NCBI GenBank assembly: GCA_963575645.1
Contig: OY754464.1
Span: 5,828,001 to 5,892,000, forward strand
Reading direction: 5' to 3'
DNA from: Xanthostigma xanthostigma
Lineage: Eukaryota > Arthropoda > Insecta > Raphidioptera > Raphidiidae
DNA: 64,000 nucleotides
Part shown: positions 49,674 to 62,343 of the stretch, piece after piece
Numbering within the stretch: position 1 is the first letter of the stretch
How the letters are laid out: each line of letters begins with the position of its first letter
The notes under the pieces: model-generated
Told to the model about the DNA's origin: nothing
Seen by the model: the letters and a program-made list of their open reading frames with translations, nothing else
Database searches by the model: none
Translations under genes and position numbers: made by a program

Positions 49674-51039
49674 GATTTATAAACCGCATTTAATTGTCGT
49701 TTTTATATATCCTTTAAAAGTTTATCGGTATTTAGATAGGATGTTGTCATCACCACATTGTAACTAATATTCGCCATGGGAACTGATTCTAGTGCTCCCT
49801 AGTGGCAGAAAATAAAAGCTGTATATGCTTTAATCAAATTTAAAGTAAACGTCACATAATTTATTCATAATAATGGATAATAAATTCGAAATAAATATTA
49901 CTGATGTTGTTAAGTATTTGGGTAATTCTAAAAGACATCTAGTGGAAGGAGAACAGATGTTTAAACCGAATCACATTATAGTCTGGGAGCAAGTACATTT
50001 TTAGAACTTTGATTTTTCTTAATCGGTTAGTTCTTTTCTTTTTTGTTTGTATACCTACATCAATTTATTTTTTCATTTTTCCCATTAAATTAAAAAAAAA
50101 ATTCCATATTCCATAATGATGAAAATTTGTTAACTGTCATTATAATATTATCCTTTTTTAACCTAACTAAATCCAAATTTTCACTCCTTTTCTTAAATTT
50201 ATTTGTAGCAATGATATAAATGCATTAGAAACCATATCAAGCACAGATCTCAGACAAGAATAAATTCTTTTTCTTTAGTTCACTCATTATAATAAACTAA
50301 ACTGTCAGATGAGATATATAAATGTGATTAAAGCATAGAGAAGAGAGGATTAAAGCATATACAGCTTTAATTTTCTGCCACCAGAGAGTACTAGAATCAG
50401 TTCCCAAGGCGAATAGCACAAGAATTTATTCTTGTGGTATGCTAGGTTCATTTATATTATATTTGTACGGCTTTGTTACCGACACATAACCTTTAAACTG
50501 TAGCCGTTGGGCATCCCGTATCGGCCATGCAAAAGAAAGTAAAGCTGTCGTCGATAAACTGAATTCATTTGTTGTTTTATTCAACTATTTATTGGTGCTC
50601 AGACTTAGCAAGTAGTAAAGCGTTCTAGGAAAACGGGAAATGTTTCGAGTGCAGATAGCAGCGGTGTGCTTGAAACTACTACTAAAATAAATTCGATGCT
50701 GTTCTAAGCTGTGTACATCAAAGTGGTATATAAGGAAAATGTCGTCGTCGGAACTTCAAGTGAGGTCTACAATCTATAATCTATATTATATACCTGCTAT
50801 GTAAAAATATGCGGTCCAAGTGCGGTTAAAATCGGAGTTTTCACAGTCATATTATAATACAAGGCCAAACTATTCAGCGAATGATAGGAATGCAGATATA
50901 AGCCTATACTGTGTCTGCATTGTACATACACAGTTCGTTACGATGTGACCAAAATAGGCAAGGGTTACATTTTCTCGCGAATTTTTATTCGTTTTATTAC
51001 AAGTTTTGAAGTGAAATTTCTTTAGGCGCGACTCGAGAG
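49674..51039. other. Intergenic, nothing identified
   Basis: AT-rich. Inverted blocks GAACTGATTCTAGTGCTCCC (about 49779) and its partner at about 50380-50408 suggest another ~640-bp inverted-repeat element, CCATGGGAACTGATTCTAG to its mirror, which I cannot classify. Confidence 0.4.
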
Positions 51040-51487
51040 TAAAGGTCGCTTCACACGAGGCTGGTTTTGCCACTGCTGGAACTTGCGCTGGCCGGCGCGC
51101 TTGCTGCGAAGATGGAAATGACGTCACTGCGAGCTCGCGTGCGTGATCACAAGATGGATTTCAAAATTAGAATCGGGGCTATTTTTCATGCTTGTTTAAA
51201 CAAAAACCAATCATAAAACAGTATCATGTCACGTGAGCAACATGGGCAAACGTCCGCAAACATGAGGTCATGGTGTGGGTTCTGTTCAGAGACAAATAAT
51301 GTTCACTTTTGTTAACATTCAAACTGTTATTACGCGTACGCATACCAAACCCATCTACACGCGCATCGTGCGAAGCGAACAGTTAAAGCCATCACGAAAC
51401 CTAGAGCCACAGCACGCTTGAAAGCTAGCAGCCAGATCTAGCAAGGAATCTAGCGGCAAAACTAGTCTCGTGTGTGAGCGACCTTAA
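51040..51487. mobile_element. MITE, 'GCACACGAGGCTGG' family, copy 4
   Basis: Ends AAAGGTCGCTTCACACGAGG and CTCGTGTGTGAGCGACCTT are inverted repeats; the interior has CACTGCGAGCTCGCGTG and AACATTCAAACTGTTATTACG. It is inverted relative to copy 1. Confidence 0.8.
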
Positions 51488-53482
51488 CTCAGATGATTTT
51501 TTCGGACGGAAGTAACTTGTTGACTCAGTTTCCACTATTTAAAGGCATCGACTGACAGATGGCGACATCTGTAGAAACCATCTTGAACGAAAACTACGGA
51601 CGCAAATCAATTAAAAAGTGGTTTTTTTTCACTAACATTTTTGTAAGATTGGTACGGGTTCGAAATCGAGTATTATATATATAAATTAGATATTGTTATA
51701 ACTTGAAGACTGCGGAACCATATCAACATGCGAAAGAAAAACGAGATTTTCGAGTTATAACCGATAGAGAGACGTCGCGTTTTATATAGAAGTTACAGAA
51801 ATGTTGAAAATCATTGCGAATAAAATAAACAAATTATAATTAAATTTTGATAAAGATTTATCGAAAAGCAAGGAAAACGAATAACGATAAGTTATCATAA
51901 TATTTTTCTGGTTGTTTGTTGACCAGTCCTATATTAGATTGTAGGTTAAAAATGCAGTGCAGTAGCCACCCAGTCGTATTTTATGAAAATGAAACGTTTT
52001 CTCTTGCAAGAAAATGAGTTTTCTTTGTATATATCTATGGACTAAAAGTCAAAACTGTTTATGTTGAATTCAGGCTGTGAAATAAGTTCAATGACTATTT
52101 GATTAAATAAATAAATAAACTTTATTTTACATGTACCGCAACAAAATTTGAATTATTTAATTCAAATTGGTTTAACAACTTCCCTGTAAAAAAAATCGTA
52201 AACACTTTGAAGTTTATAATTTTATTAATAAACTAGTGGTCTGGTTCGACTTCTACCCGAATTTGTAGATTGCCACCAAAACGTCGACTTACGTTTCAAA
52301 ATCGGTCTCCATGAAAAGCGCTTTTATTTTAACGCGATAATATATATAATATAGCCTCTTCAATTTTTTCAATATTAAAAAACTTTAAGCGAATTTTATT
52401 AAAAACTAATTAGAAACTAATTGTTAATTTTTATATTTTTTAGATCAGTTCTGAAGAAGATCCAAATCCGGACCGAAACGTTAATGTATTGAATTTATAT
52501 ATTTTATGTTAATATACCTACATATTTGCCTATAAAAGCATATTGTCGGCAGGGTTTTGCACTGCGACCCGAGTTTTTTAATAATTAATTAGAATTGGCT
52601 GAGCTGTAAAAACGCCGTCCGACAGACAGTGATCCTATAATAAGCAAAAACGGAATTCCGTATCTGATATCAAAACTCTGTTGTATTAGGAAAAAATCGA
52701 TATAGGCGATTTTGCTTTTTGGCCACAGATATACTAAAAAGAAATGTTTTTCGAAGTGCATAGTATTAAATATATAGATTCACTATTGAATGGTCGACTG
52801 TGCTTACAATAATAAAAAAAAACATAAAAAGCGTCCAGCAAATGTGAATGTACATTGTTCATTGATATAAAGAAAAATCCACTGTCTATAATTTTACTAA
52901 GATTTCAGCAGGAATATAAAATTACTACCGGTCCGTCCCCGGTTTCACCCGGGTGCAAAACGGTATGATTTATTAATACCCGCTCGCTTAATTCATTCCT
53001 TACAGGAAACACCTTCAAATATGCCCAAGTCGATTAAATAAAAAAATTATATAATGGATTTTTTGAAGTAAAACTTCTTTGGACGCAGTTGGGCCTGAAC
53101 CAGACAAAAAAGTGACACTCTCCCCCTTCTCCGACTTCAACCAACAGTTGAGAGGAAAGAGTGGGAGAATCGTTTCTCTCTCTCTCTCTCTCTCTCTGTC
53201 AAAGTGGCATGCGCAGTGCGTACTGTGTGTTTGGACAGCATTTTCTCTAACCACAAATTCCACCTAGCCGTTTCCTAACCTAAAATAATAAAATAGTCAA
53301 CAAATGTAAGAGCCTAAGAAGGTTCACTTCTAAACGCACGAGAGTCTCTTACATTTTTTTTTTAATATTGTAGCTGAACTACACCAGAATGGAATAAGTC
53401 CGAAGGTCGGTTTCTTCTACAGTCAAACTCTAGTGATCTTCTCTATATATCTACTCAGGTTTCACAGGTTTCACTCTATAAT
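51488..53482. other. Intergenic repeat-rich stretch without a gene
   Basis: Contains a copy of the CCGAATTTGTAGATTGCCAC repeat (52236-52345), a 'GAAGAAGATCCAAATCCGGA' motif (52452), and the TC microsatellite at 53173. No gene. Confidence 0.4.
53173..53198. repeat. Microsatellite (TC)n
   Basis: An uninterrupted TC run of about 13 units. Confidence 0.85.
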
Positions 53483-54078
53483 CATCATATATATTATAAT
53501 ACGTTAAGGTTAAGATGTTTGCCTCCCTTTTTAGAAAAAACCACACAATTTCTCCAGATAAATTATATATCATTTTACAGATAATTGCTTGCTCTACTGA
53601 CATCGACAACTAAAAAATTTATTATTGCTTTTGTTTTTGTAAATTTATTAATTAACCGCAACGCTGAACAACGTCTGCCATCTGACGGCTTTAATTTTGA
53701 AACAACGTCAACACTTCGATCTGTCATCTGACCTTCGTATTGTAATGCAACAGACACAATACTGCATACTGCCATGTGACGGCTTTAATTTTGAAACAGC
53801 GAGCAACGCTGAACAACGTCACAGCAATGCTGCATGATGCCATCTGACGGCTTAGCTCAACGCTTTTTCTACTTGCGCCTCTATATGACAATTTTAGTAA
53901 AATATTTCTTCGATCTGTCATCTGAGCTTCATATTGTAATACAACAAAAAGAAGAACGTTATAAATAGTGTGCAAAATTAGAAACGAATTGAATACCTGC
54001 AATCATATTTAAAAAATAATTTTGTAAAATGATAATTATTATACTTATTTAGTGCGAATAATTCGCACAGGTTACACT
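53483..54078. repeat. Dispersed ~590-bp repeat, copy 2
   Basis: Near-identical to 7147-7738 in the same orientation, both ends included. Confidence 0.75.
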
Positions 54079-54092
54079 AGTGTACAATAATA

Positions 54093-54240
54093 GGTTCGTT
54101 CCAACCAGCCAGCGAACGGTTTCAAAACCGTCACCCGCATGCGCCGTAGCTAAAACGTGTTCTAAATCGTTACCAACAGCTTCGTTTTACCTATACTGCG
54201 CACGGTTTCGAAACCGTTTGCTGGCTGGTTGGAACGAACT
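54093..54240. mobile_element. Hairpin MITE, copy 6
   Basis: Arms GTTCGTTCCAACCAGCCAGC and GCTGGCTGGTTGGAACGAAC are perfect; the pairing continues through GAACGGTTTCAAAACCGT. Confidence 0.85.
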
Positions 54241-54604
54241 TGTATATATAAGTAGAGGAAGGGAATGATATGGCGTTTGCATACACGGCGTATAAATATG
54301 ACAGTATTTGAAACGTGGGCCTGAGGTTGTTATTTTTTAAAAATATTTTTGTCGTTTAATGTTTACGCACGTGGTGTCTCATACGCCATGTCTGTACAAT
54401 TCGTTGCACGGCTTATACCAGGGTAACCACTTTATCACTACAATATACTTATAAAAATCTCGTGGCACGATGTTCGTCCGCGCTAATCTCGGAAACCACT
54501 GAACCGATTTGAATGAAATTTTGTAAATGTGTCTTGCTTGGTCCAACTTACGCTATATAGGATATGTTTTATAGTTTTTTGTACAAAATTACGGTGTTTT
54601 CTAA

Positions 54605-54920
54605 AAAAAAACTGTTTTAGTAACATGTAGCGACATCTCATAGAATTTAGTCAAAGCTATTAGTTCAGAAGCAAACAAAAAAACTGTTTTAGTACCAAGT
54701 AGTGACATCTGATAATGATAGAATTCACTCAAAGCTATTAGCTCAGAGGCAAACAAAAAAACTGTTTTAGTACCAAGTAGTGACATCTGATGCTGATAGA
54801 ATTCACTCAAAGCTATTAGCTCAGAAGCAAACAAAAAAATTGTTTTAGTACCAAGTACCAAGTAGTAACATCTGATAGGTACTGTTAGAATTTGTTCAAA
54901 GCTATTAGTTCAGACGCCAG
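54605..54920. repeat. Minisatellite of ~77 bp, four units
   Basis: Units start CTGTTTTAGTACCAAGTAGT and end AAAGCTATTAGCTCAGA; four in a row with small indels. It is enclosed in a repeat of the 'cacccgggtgaaaccggga' type (ending near 54990). Confidence 0.8.
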
Positions 54921-55139
54921 GCCGCAAACGAAATACATTTTGCAGAATTATAGCTATCGCACCCGGGTGAAACCGGGACGGGCCGCTAGTAAATCTTTTA
55001 AATCGTTGTCCGTTAAATCAACAATTTTAATCGCTTCCTCTCTTGCGCTTTATTGTTTTTAACCGTTACGACTTTCCACGCCTGCATTCAGCGATAAGAT
55101 TGCGGTAAACCAATCGTTTTTCCATAATGCCACAACGCG

Positions 55140-55500
55140 CATATAAAATACTAGCGGTTTCACCCGGGTGCATAAGAACGAATGGGGGGAGGGACATGAG
55201 TACGCACATACATCTTAGTTTATCGAGATGAATTTTGTGTCCAAATTTCATGATGATCGGAGTTACCGTTCAAAAGTTTTTGTCGGACGAACAAATTTTG
55301 AGATACTTTTTGCAACATTTTTTATTGATGCTCCGCTCCTATTAGTCGTAGCGTGATATTATATAGCCTATAGCCTTCCTCGATAAATGGACTATCCAAC
55401 AAAAAAATTTTTTTTCAATTCGAACCAGTAGCTCCTGAGATTAGCGTGTTCAACCAAACAAACAAACAAACTCTTCAACTTTATAGATATAAACTAGTAT
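55140..55500. repeat. Dispersed insect repeat, 'TAGCCTTCCTCGATAAATGG' type
   Basis: Begins ACTAGCGGTTTCACCCGGGT and ends TTTATAGATATAAACTAGTATA with AGTAGCTCCTGAGATTAGCG inside. I know this as a very common lepidopteran repeat; the class is uncertain. Confidence 0.55.
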
Positions 55501-55885
55501 AGATTGCATTAAAATCTGGATTCTATAAGTACATACACTACTATTAATTAATAACAAGTTAAAAAATAGAAAAAAATAACTGGTGGTGGAGGTTTCGGTT
55601 TTTGTGGTGGAAGAGCGTGTCTCCAGTCGATTTTACAAACTTTTATTTAGTTATCTCAAACGTAATGACAGTTAAAACTCGCTGGTCGCTCATTTTAACA
55701 TGATTAAATGGTATCAGGATAGATCAGTCAATTATAATATTTATCAAATATTCTCTGCGGAGATAAATAATAACAAAATTTAACATTTGTAATAACAGAA
55801 AAAGTTGTCACAGTGTCAAAGCCCTGCCGATAATATAGTGTATTTGCTAATAAAAATATTGTGGCTTTATTACGTGAACTTAAGT

Positions 55886-56170
55886 TTGTTTTTGAACAAA
55901 ATAAAAAAAATTACCCCTTAATATAATTTTTTTTTCTTAATTTTGATATAATTTCAATCCAACATATGCATCCAATTAAAAACACCCTTCAGCAGTTATG
56001 TAAATCAATATCCACAAACTGGCGTTATCATCCTGTTGGGCCGATCTTATTAAAATTTTAGCAGCACATTTTAATAATCACTGAAGAATTAAATTTCAAA
56101 TTTGAAACAATTCTGAGAATTTTTTCGGTGTTTTTGAGCCCAAACATTTTTTCAACCTCGAAATATTACC
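55886..56170. repeat. Segment A, left flank duplicated on the right of the Harbinger pair
   Basis: The sequence from GTTTGTTTTTGAACAAAATA to CTCGAAATATTACCCTTA recurs, slightly changed and with a GATA run, at 57478-57780. Confidence 0.85.
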
Positions 56171-57477
56171 CTTAGGCTACATACGCACTAGGCGGCTACC
56201 CGCAAAGCGGCTAGCCGCGCGGCTAGCCGCAAGTAGTAAACTATACGTAAATTCTGTATATATAAAAAAATGCATACGCACTACGTTGCGGCTGCCCGCC
56301 AACCGCTCCGGTCGCTTGGAGCACAGCGGCCGCTTCGACGGCTGACCGCGCGGTTCGTGTACGCACTACGCGGTTTAGTTTGCGGTTAACCGTTACCTGG
56401 GTAGTCGTGTATTTTGTAATCTGACAATTTACATTATGAATGTTCTTAATATACTCAATAATTCTTCAAATGATTTTAAACGCATTCTCATGTAACCAAA
56501 AGGCAAAAAACTTGTCTTCATATTTTTTGAGGTTTTCAAAAAATATATCAAAATGCCTGGTTTCATTTCGTGTTTGTAAGAAAGGATGTATCCAGTATTT
56601 TTTTTTTCTTTTTATTTTTTATGTAGCGATCGTATATATAATAAACAGCTACAACTTCTTCAACGTCCATTGTAGAAATGGTAAACAAAATATGTCTGGT
56701 TTAAATTAGATTCAACCGCAGATTCAACTGACGTTACATACGCACTAGGCGGCTGCCCGCAATGCGGCTAGCCGTCCGGCTGAACGCAGATTCAACCGCA
56801 CACTGCGGTTAGCCACGCGGCTACCCGCAATGCAGCTAGCCGCGCGGCTACCCGCAAGTAGTAAACTATACGTAAATTCTGTATATATAAAAAAATGCAT
56901 ACGCACTACGTTGCGGCTGCCCGCCAACCGCTCCGGTCGCTTGGAGCACAGCGGCCGCTTCGACGGCTGACCGCGCGGTTCGTGTACGCACTACGCGGTT
57001 TAGTTTGCGGTTAACCGTTACCTGGGTAGTCGTGTATTTTGTAATCTGACAATTTACATTATGAATGTTCTTAATATACTCAATAATTCTTCAAATGATT
57101 TTAAACGCATTCTCATGTAACCAAAAGGCAAAAAACTTGTCTTCATATTTTTTGAGGTTTTCAAAAAATATATCAAAATGCCTGGTTTCATTTCGTGTTT
57201 GTAAGAAAGGATGTATCCAGTATTTTTTTTTCTTTTTATTTTTTATGTGGCGATCGTATATATAATAAACAGCTACAACTTCTTCAACGTCCATTGTAGA
57301 AATGGTTCGTTTTGTTTGGTTAAACAAAATCTTTCTGGTAAACAAAATATGTCTGGTTTAAATTAGATTCAACCGCAGATTCAACTGACGTTACATACGC
57401 ACTAGGCGGCTGCCCGCAATGCGGCTAGCCGTCCGGCTGAACGCAGATTCAACCGCACACTGCGGTTAGCCGCGCGG
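56171..57477. mobile_element. PIF/Harbinger-type element, tandem pair (~625 bp period)
   Basis: Begins GGCTACATACGCACTAGGCG after TTA. The stretch from GCAAGTAGTAAACTATACG onwards occurs at about 56228 and about 56851, so the unit is present twice. Read on the minus strand each unit carries a Harbinger-transposase-like N-terminal fragment (KYWIHPFLQTRNETRHFD). Less AT-rich ends are full of GCGGCTAGCCGC-type inverted motifs. Confidence 0.8.
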
Positions 57478-57780
57478 TTTGTTTTTGAATAAAATAAAAA
57501 AAATTAAACCTTGATATAATTTTTTTTCTTAATTTTGATATAATTTCAACATATGCATCCAATTAAAAACACCCTTCAGCAGTTATGTAAATCAATAGAT
57601 AGATAGATAGATATATATCCACAAACTGGCGTTTTCATCCTGTTGGGCCGATCTTATTAAAATTTTAGCAGCACATTTAATAATCACTGAAGAATTAAAT
57701 TTCAAATTTGAAACAATTCTGAGAATTTTTTCGGTGTTTTTGAGCCCAAAAATTTTTTCAACCTCGAAATATTACCCTTA
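57478..57780. repeat. Segment A', right-flank copy of segment A
   Basis: Matches 55886-56170; contains an additional ATAG/GATA microsatellite (57596-57616) and continues past the point where the left copy meets the element. Confidence 0.85.
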
Positions 57781-58190
57781 AAATGGTCCGAAAAAGTCAA
57801 TTTTAAATATTTAAATATGTGGACCAAATTTGGTTTAAATCGGTTAAGTCTGTCGAAAGTTATCGTGTATAAAAATTTCAACAAATAAAGGGTTCGCTAA
57901 TATCACAGTTTTTTAAATAATGTTCATTTGACACAATGAGTCTACAAAATTGCGGGGCTGCTTTCACAACGAATAACATATTTTGATGTTTTAATTGGGC
58001 GCCCTGGAATTAAAACTTTCACTTTTTTATAAATACCAAGCGTATAGCTGTCGCCAAACAACGCTTTCTAGCGGCAGTTCCGAAAGGCACGTCTCCGGAT
58101 GCATTTTGAATTACAATTAATATGTGTGCCCCTGATGCTGTATTGCGCAATTATCTTACCGCCACAATCAGGGTCAGTAGATTACAGAGG
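57781..58190. other. Intergenic, nothing identified
   Basis: No gene or repeat that I can name. Confidence 0.3.
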
Positions 58191-58471
58191 TTGCCTCGTT
58201 CCGTTGGGTAGAAGTGGTAGGATGACGTCAACCAGCGGACTTGTCAATTGATTTTAGTGACAGTATTTAACAAATGTCAAAAAAATCATAACAGAACATT
58301 GATATTATTTATGCAATAAATTTGAATTTTTAAGGTAAGAGATTGTAGTCCTGGTTAAATAAAAATTACAGTTTTGATGTTGTCATGATAGGTTGATAAA
58401 AATATGAACGGTCCGCCACGTGACGCCATTCCCGCGCTTACGCTGATTGGTCAGACGGAACGAGGCAGCTT
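58191..58471. mobile_element. Short inverted-repeat element
   Basis: TTGCCTCGTTCCGT on the left is mirrored by ACGGAACGAGGCAG on the right; a partial relative lies near 48400-48470. Confidence 0.45.
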
Positions 58472-60775
58472 TTATAATCTACTAATCTTGAATGCCAGTA
58501 TTTCATACTTTCCTCCATACGTACGCATAAAGCCGTGTCCAGACTAAGAATTTTGCGCGTATACAAGCGTAACAATAGCAAAGATTATTGAGAGAACCCG
58601 TGAAAAACGTCAACAAAATGGCCGATATATGTATAGAGTTATAGACTATTTGACTTTAAGTTTTTATTGTCTTAAAATGTTCGTTTTGTAATATTAGTCC
58701 ACAGAAATTTTCTTCCGCTTAAATATATTTGTTTTATAGAATAAAATAGCAGTCAAATATTTATAAGTTGGCGCCAAAAAACACGAGCCGCCATGTTTAC
58801 CTGCTGTGACGTCATTCTTGTCAAACACGTGCAAATAAGGCTCGCCATTGTTTACACGAGGCTCGCTTAGTGTTTACTTACGTGTGTGTGCATCGTGTGT
58901 TTTATATATAGGTGTACGTGTGTTTTGCTACAAGTCTGACGTCACACTTCAGGCCATCGTGGCGGACAGCGTTGCAACTTTAAAATTCGAAGTAATAAAT
59001 CAACCTCGTGTTTTTGTGAACACAAACCGATAATTTCTGATTTCTTATTCGATAAATTATCGTATTCACTGTTGCTCAGAATAAAAGACGTATTCGACAT
59101 CTTCTCACGTCGGGATTCGAACCCAGTTACTTTCGGAGTCTCGCCAACCTTGATCTAGACGCGACTTTATGCCAACAATGCTGCGTTTCCTATGTGTGTT
59201 ACTATTGAGGCTCGTTAAAAAACCCTTTTTTTAAACTCATTTTTTATTTGACAGTTACGCTTGTTACGCGATTTTAAATCAATTAACCTGGTTTAATGTT
59301 TCCAAAGCTGTAAATTTCTTTTCACTGTGATAAATGAGATGTACACGTTTGGAGTGTAAACACATTTATTACGTACTGCATTTAAAAAGCTTTCTACGGA
59401 ATTTGTTTACTAAACGTTTTATTTAGAAAAAAAGAGCAGCTGTGAAACAGCTTAAATGTGAGTGCAAATCTGAAGTTTGTCACCTCGAGAGAAAAAGCTT
59501 AGGAAGCTCTATAACGAGACCAAAATAAAAATTCCAAATAAATTCTTTTTAGCTATATACAAATAAATAAAATTGAAGTGCTTGTTTGTAATATAGTAGA
59601 TACGTGTATTATTTTAGCCTAGTCAAGAAGTGAGATACTTGAGAAAAATAGAGGCTTCAAAAAGTATGAGCAATAGCTTATTCCATTCGGAGAAATATTT
59701 CGAAAAATTTTTTTTTTATTTTTTCCACAAAATACGAAGAAAAAAATGCCCCTCAGAATTTTGGCAATTAGTCGAAAACTATAAGCGATAGCGGAAATTG
59801 AAAAAAAGATTCTTAAAGAGGAGAAAATTTCCAATAACAAAGACCCATCTCCCGGACTCTATCTATATAATTTAGAGTTTTAATTTAACGTTGAAAATAG
59901 GTTTCCGGTCCGCGCGGCCGATACAGTCCGAGAGGCGTGCCTGTTGAGGAGTACAACACATAAAATATTTTTTTAAAGTATTAAATAACAATTTAAAAAT
60001 TTGAAAGAATAAAGTTTCGTTGAAATTTTTTTTAATTTTATTATTAATTTTTTTTTAAGAAAAAACCCTCTCCATTGAAAACAACAAAACATATTTAAAT
60101 AATTGGCATATAAACTTTTCGCTTCATGGAGCCCTTTTTACATATATACTTAACAAGATTATGTCATATAAATATTTAAAAGTTGTTTATTTTGTTTATT
60201 ATAAATTTTTAAAGTGAAAAAAAATGACAAATCTATCATTTTTTGTTGACTTTAAAAATTTATAATAACAAAATAAAAAAGTTTTTGATGAGATGGTAAA
60301 TTATTCTAGCTGTAGAAATCTGTATTTGGGGTGAATTGTTTTTGGCTTGCAACATTTTGACAGTCGTTCTGACATTTCACTAACGTTATCTTGTCATTGT
60401 AATTAAATTCTATATGCGTTTACATTAATTGATGGTTTTGGAATTAAATAAAGTAGATAACGAACATTTAATTACTTGCATGTCTTCAGACAAATATATA
60501 TATTACACTAGCTTTTCGGCGTGTCTTGTCTGGGTAGATTTTAATTTGGCACTGAAATAATCAAGAACAGTATCTAAATCTCACATATAGTACCGTTTCA
60601 GTGTATATTTCTTGCAATTAAGCCTTCGTACACAATGTTAACTTGGAAATCTCGCGCAGAATCCTTTACTTGCTTTATATTTTCGATTACTATTCATTAC
60701 TCTTTTGTCATAGTGCAATAGTTATATTAGGCTAGACGACGAGGAGGTAAAAACATTAAAAAGTGCAATATTCGG
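58472..60775. other. Intergenic, nothing identified
   Basis: No gene. A tRNA-like B-box (GGGTTCGAATCCCGAC on the minus strand) sits at about 59105-59170, probably a SINE head. The rest is AT-rich and unassigned. Confidence 0.35.
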
Positions 60776-61015
60776 GCACAGCCAGAAAAATCACACATCC
60801 ATTCAACTTTAGTATCCCGTTGGAATTTTTGAAAAAAATTAATTCTAACCGATTTTATAACGATTTCTTTAGCGATACCAATTTTAGACAAACGTACAAA
60901 ACCATATAACTTTTCCAATATTCAATCGTTATAAAATCGGTTAGAATTAATTTTTTCCAAAAATTCCAACGGGATACTAAAGTTGAATGGATTTGTGATT
61001 TTTCTGGCTTGGTCC
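60776..61015. mobile_element. Fold-back repeat, ~240 bp
   Basis: AGTATCCCGTTGGAATTTTT and AAAAATTCCAACGGGATACT, with AACCGATTTTATAACGATT and its mirror, form arms of ~90 bp around a 55-bp loop. Confidence 0.85.
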
Positions 61016-62340
61016 GACCAGCGAAACCCGTTTGTGAAAAAAATGGCGCAATTTGCAATTAAGGAAACAAAAAAAAGTGATCGTTGATTACTCGAGAAGT
61101 AATAATATTGACTGATGACGCTAAAATTATTCATGCATGTTTGGGTCAACATAGTCATCATTTTTGAAAATTTTCAGTCATCTATGTGCGGTCATTTTTT
61201 AGTAAAAAATAGTGAAAAAAACGTGTTTTTTTTAACTTTCAGGGCTATTTACAAGTTAACAATTGCACTTAGCGACCTCTGTCAGTGATCATTTTTTAGG
61301 AAATTTCATAAGGAACAACTTTTTCAATGCATATGCTATACTAAAAGTCAAGAGGAACGGAGATATTAAAGGAAATAGAGAAAAAAACACTATTTTCCTC
61401 ACTAATTATTAATTATAAAATCAAGCACACCAACAATTTGTAAGCAAACTTAGGGGATTGAACTACACCCTAAAATGAAGCGATTCCAACAATAATCTCG
61501 CCTGTGCCCGAAAAATACACCCACACTCCTCGCCGTCTTGCCTATATAGTCTACTCTATGCCATTCGGGAAGAAGTAGGCATTTTAATAGAAAAATAATT
61601 TTATTAAATCGGTTTAATTGTTTCCGAGAAACAGACAAGTATGCACACCTTACCTCATTATAGGTATACTAGCGTTGCAAAATTGGGCTCCACGAAGAGC
61701 ACTTTTATTTTAACGCGATAATATAATAGCCTATGTCCATCGTGAAAGTCCATTCTAAATATTGGTGAAATTTTTTTTTTTAAATCGGATGAGTAGTTTC
61801 ATTGATTACCTCCTAAAATTACTTTATCTCTTTATAATATCAGTATAGATGGAAAAGGACGTTCGAATTTCTTCAAGCAATTCAATTTTTCTATCAGTGT
61901 AAGGCAACAAACCCCTGCAATACATTGATAATGTCATTAAAAAGTCCGATCGCGTTTACGACACAAACATTCTAAGATATTTTTTTTTTCTTAAAATGTT
62001 CTTCGAAATCACATTCTAAAGTTTGACACCAACCATACCCCTATATTGATACTGCAGAAAATTAATGCTTCTATAAAGAAAGTTTGTGGACATTTTGTAA
62101 GTACAGGCGCTATATAGAACAGCGATTCTCAACGTGGGTCTTTTTACGGTTCCCAAGGATCCGATCCGCTTTCGCCCGAATTTGTAGATTGCCACCGTTT
62201 TTTCGTCGACTTGCGTTGCAAAGGCTGAAGGTCTATTCTAAATATTGGCGTAAAAATTTTTGAAATCGGATGAGTAGTTTAGAAGATTACCTCCTGCATC
62301 CAAACGTAGAAACTTTCCTTTTTATAATATTAGTATATAG
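61016..62340. other. Intergenic with two 'CGGATGAGTAGTTT' repeat copies
   Basis: Copies of the same dispersed repeat at about 61664-61855 and 62157-62340 share AAATCGGATGAGTAGTTT and end in TATAATAT(C/T)AGTATA. No gene. Confidence 0.45.
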
Positions 62341-62343
62341 ATC

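Noticed and set aside
53079-53267. Open frame with a run of Leu-Ser
   Set aside because: It is the TC microsatellite translated; no other support.
54605-54920. Regularly spaced repeats reminiscent of a CRISPR array
   Set aside because: The genome is eukaryotic and the units are contiguous 77-bp tandem copies without unique spacers.
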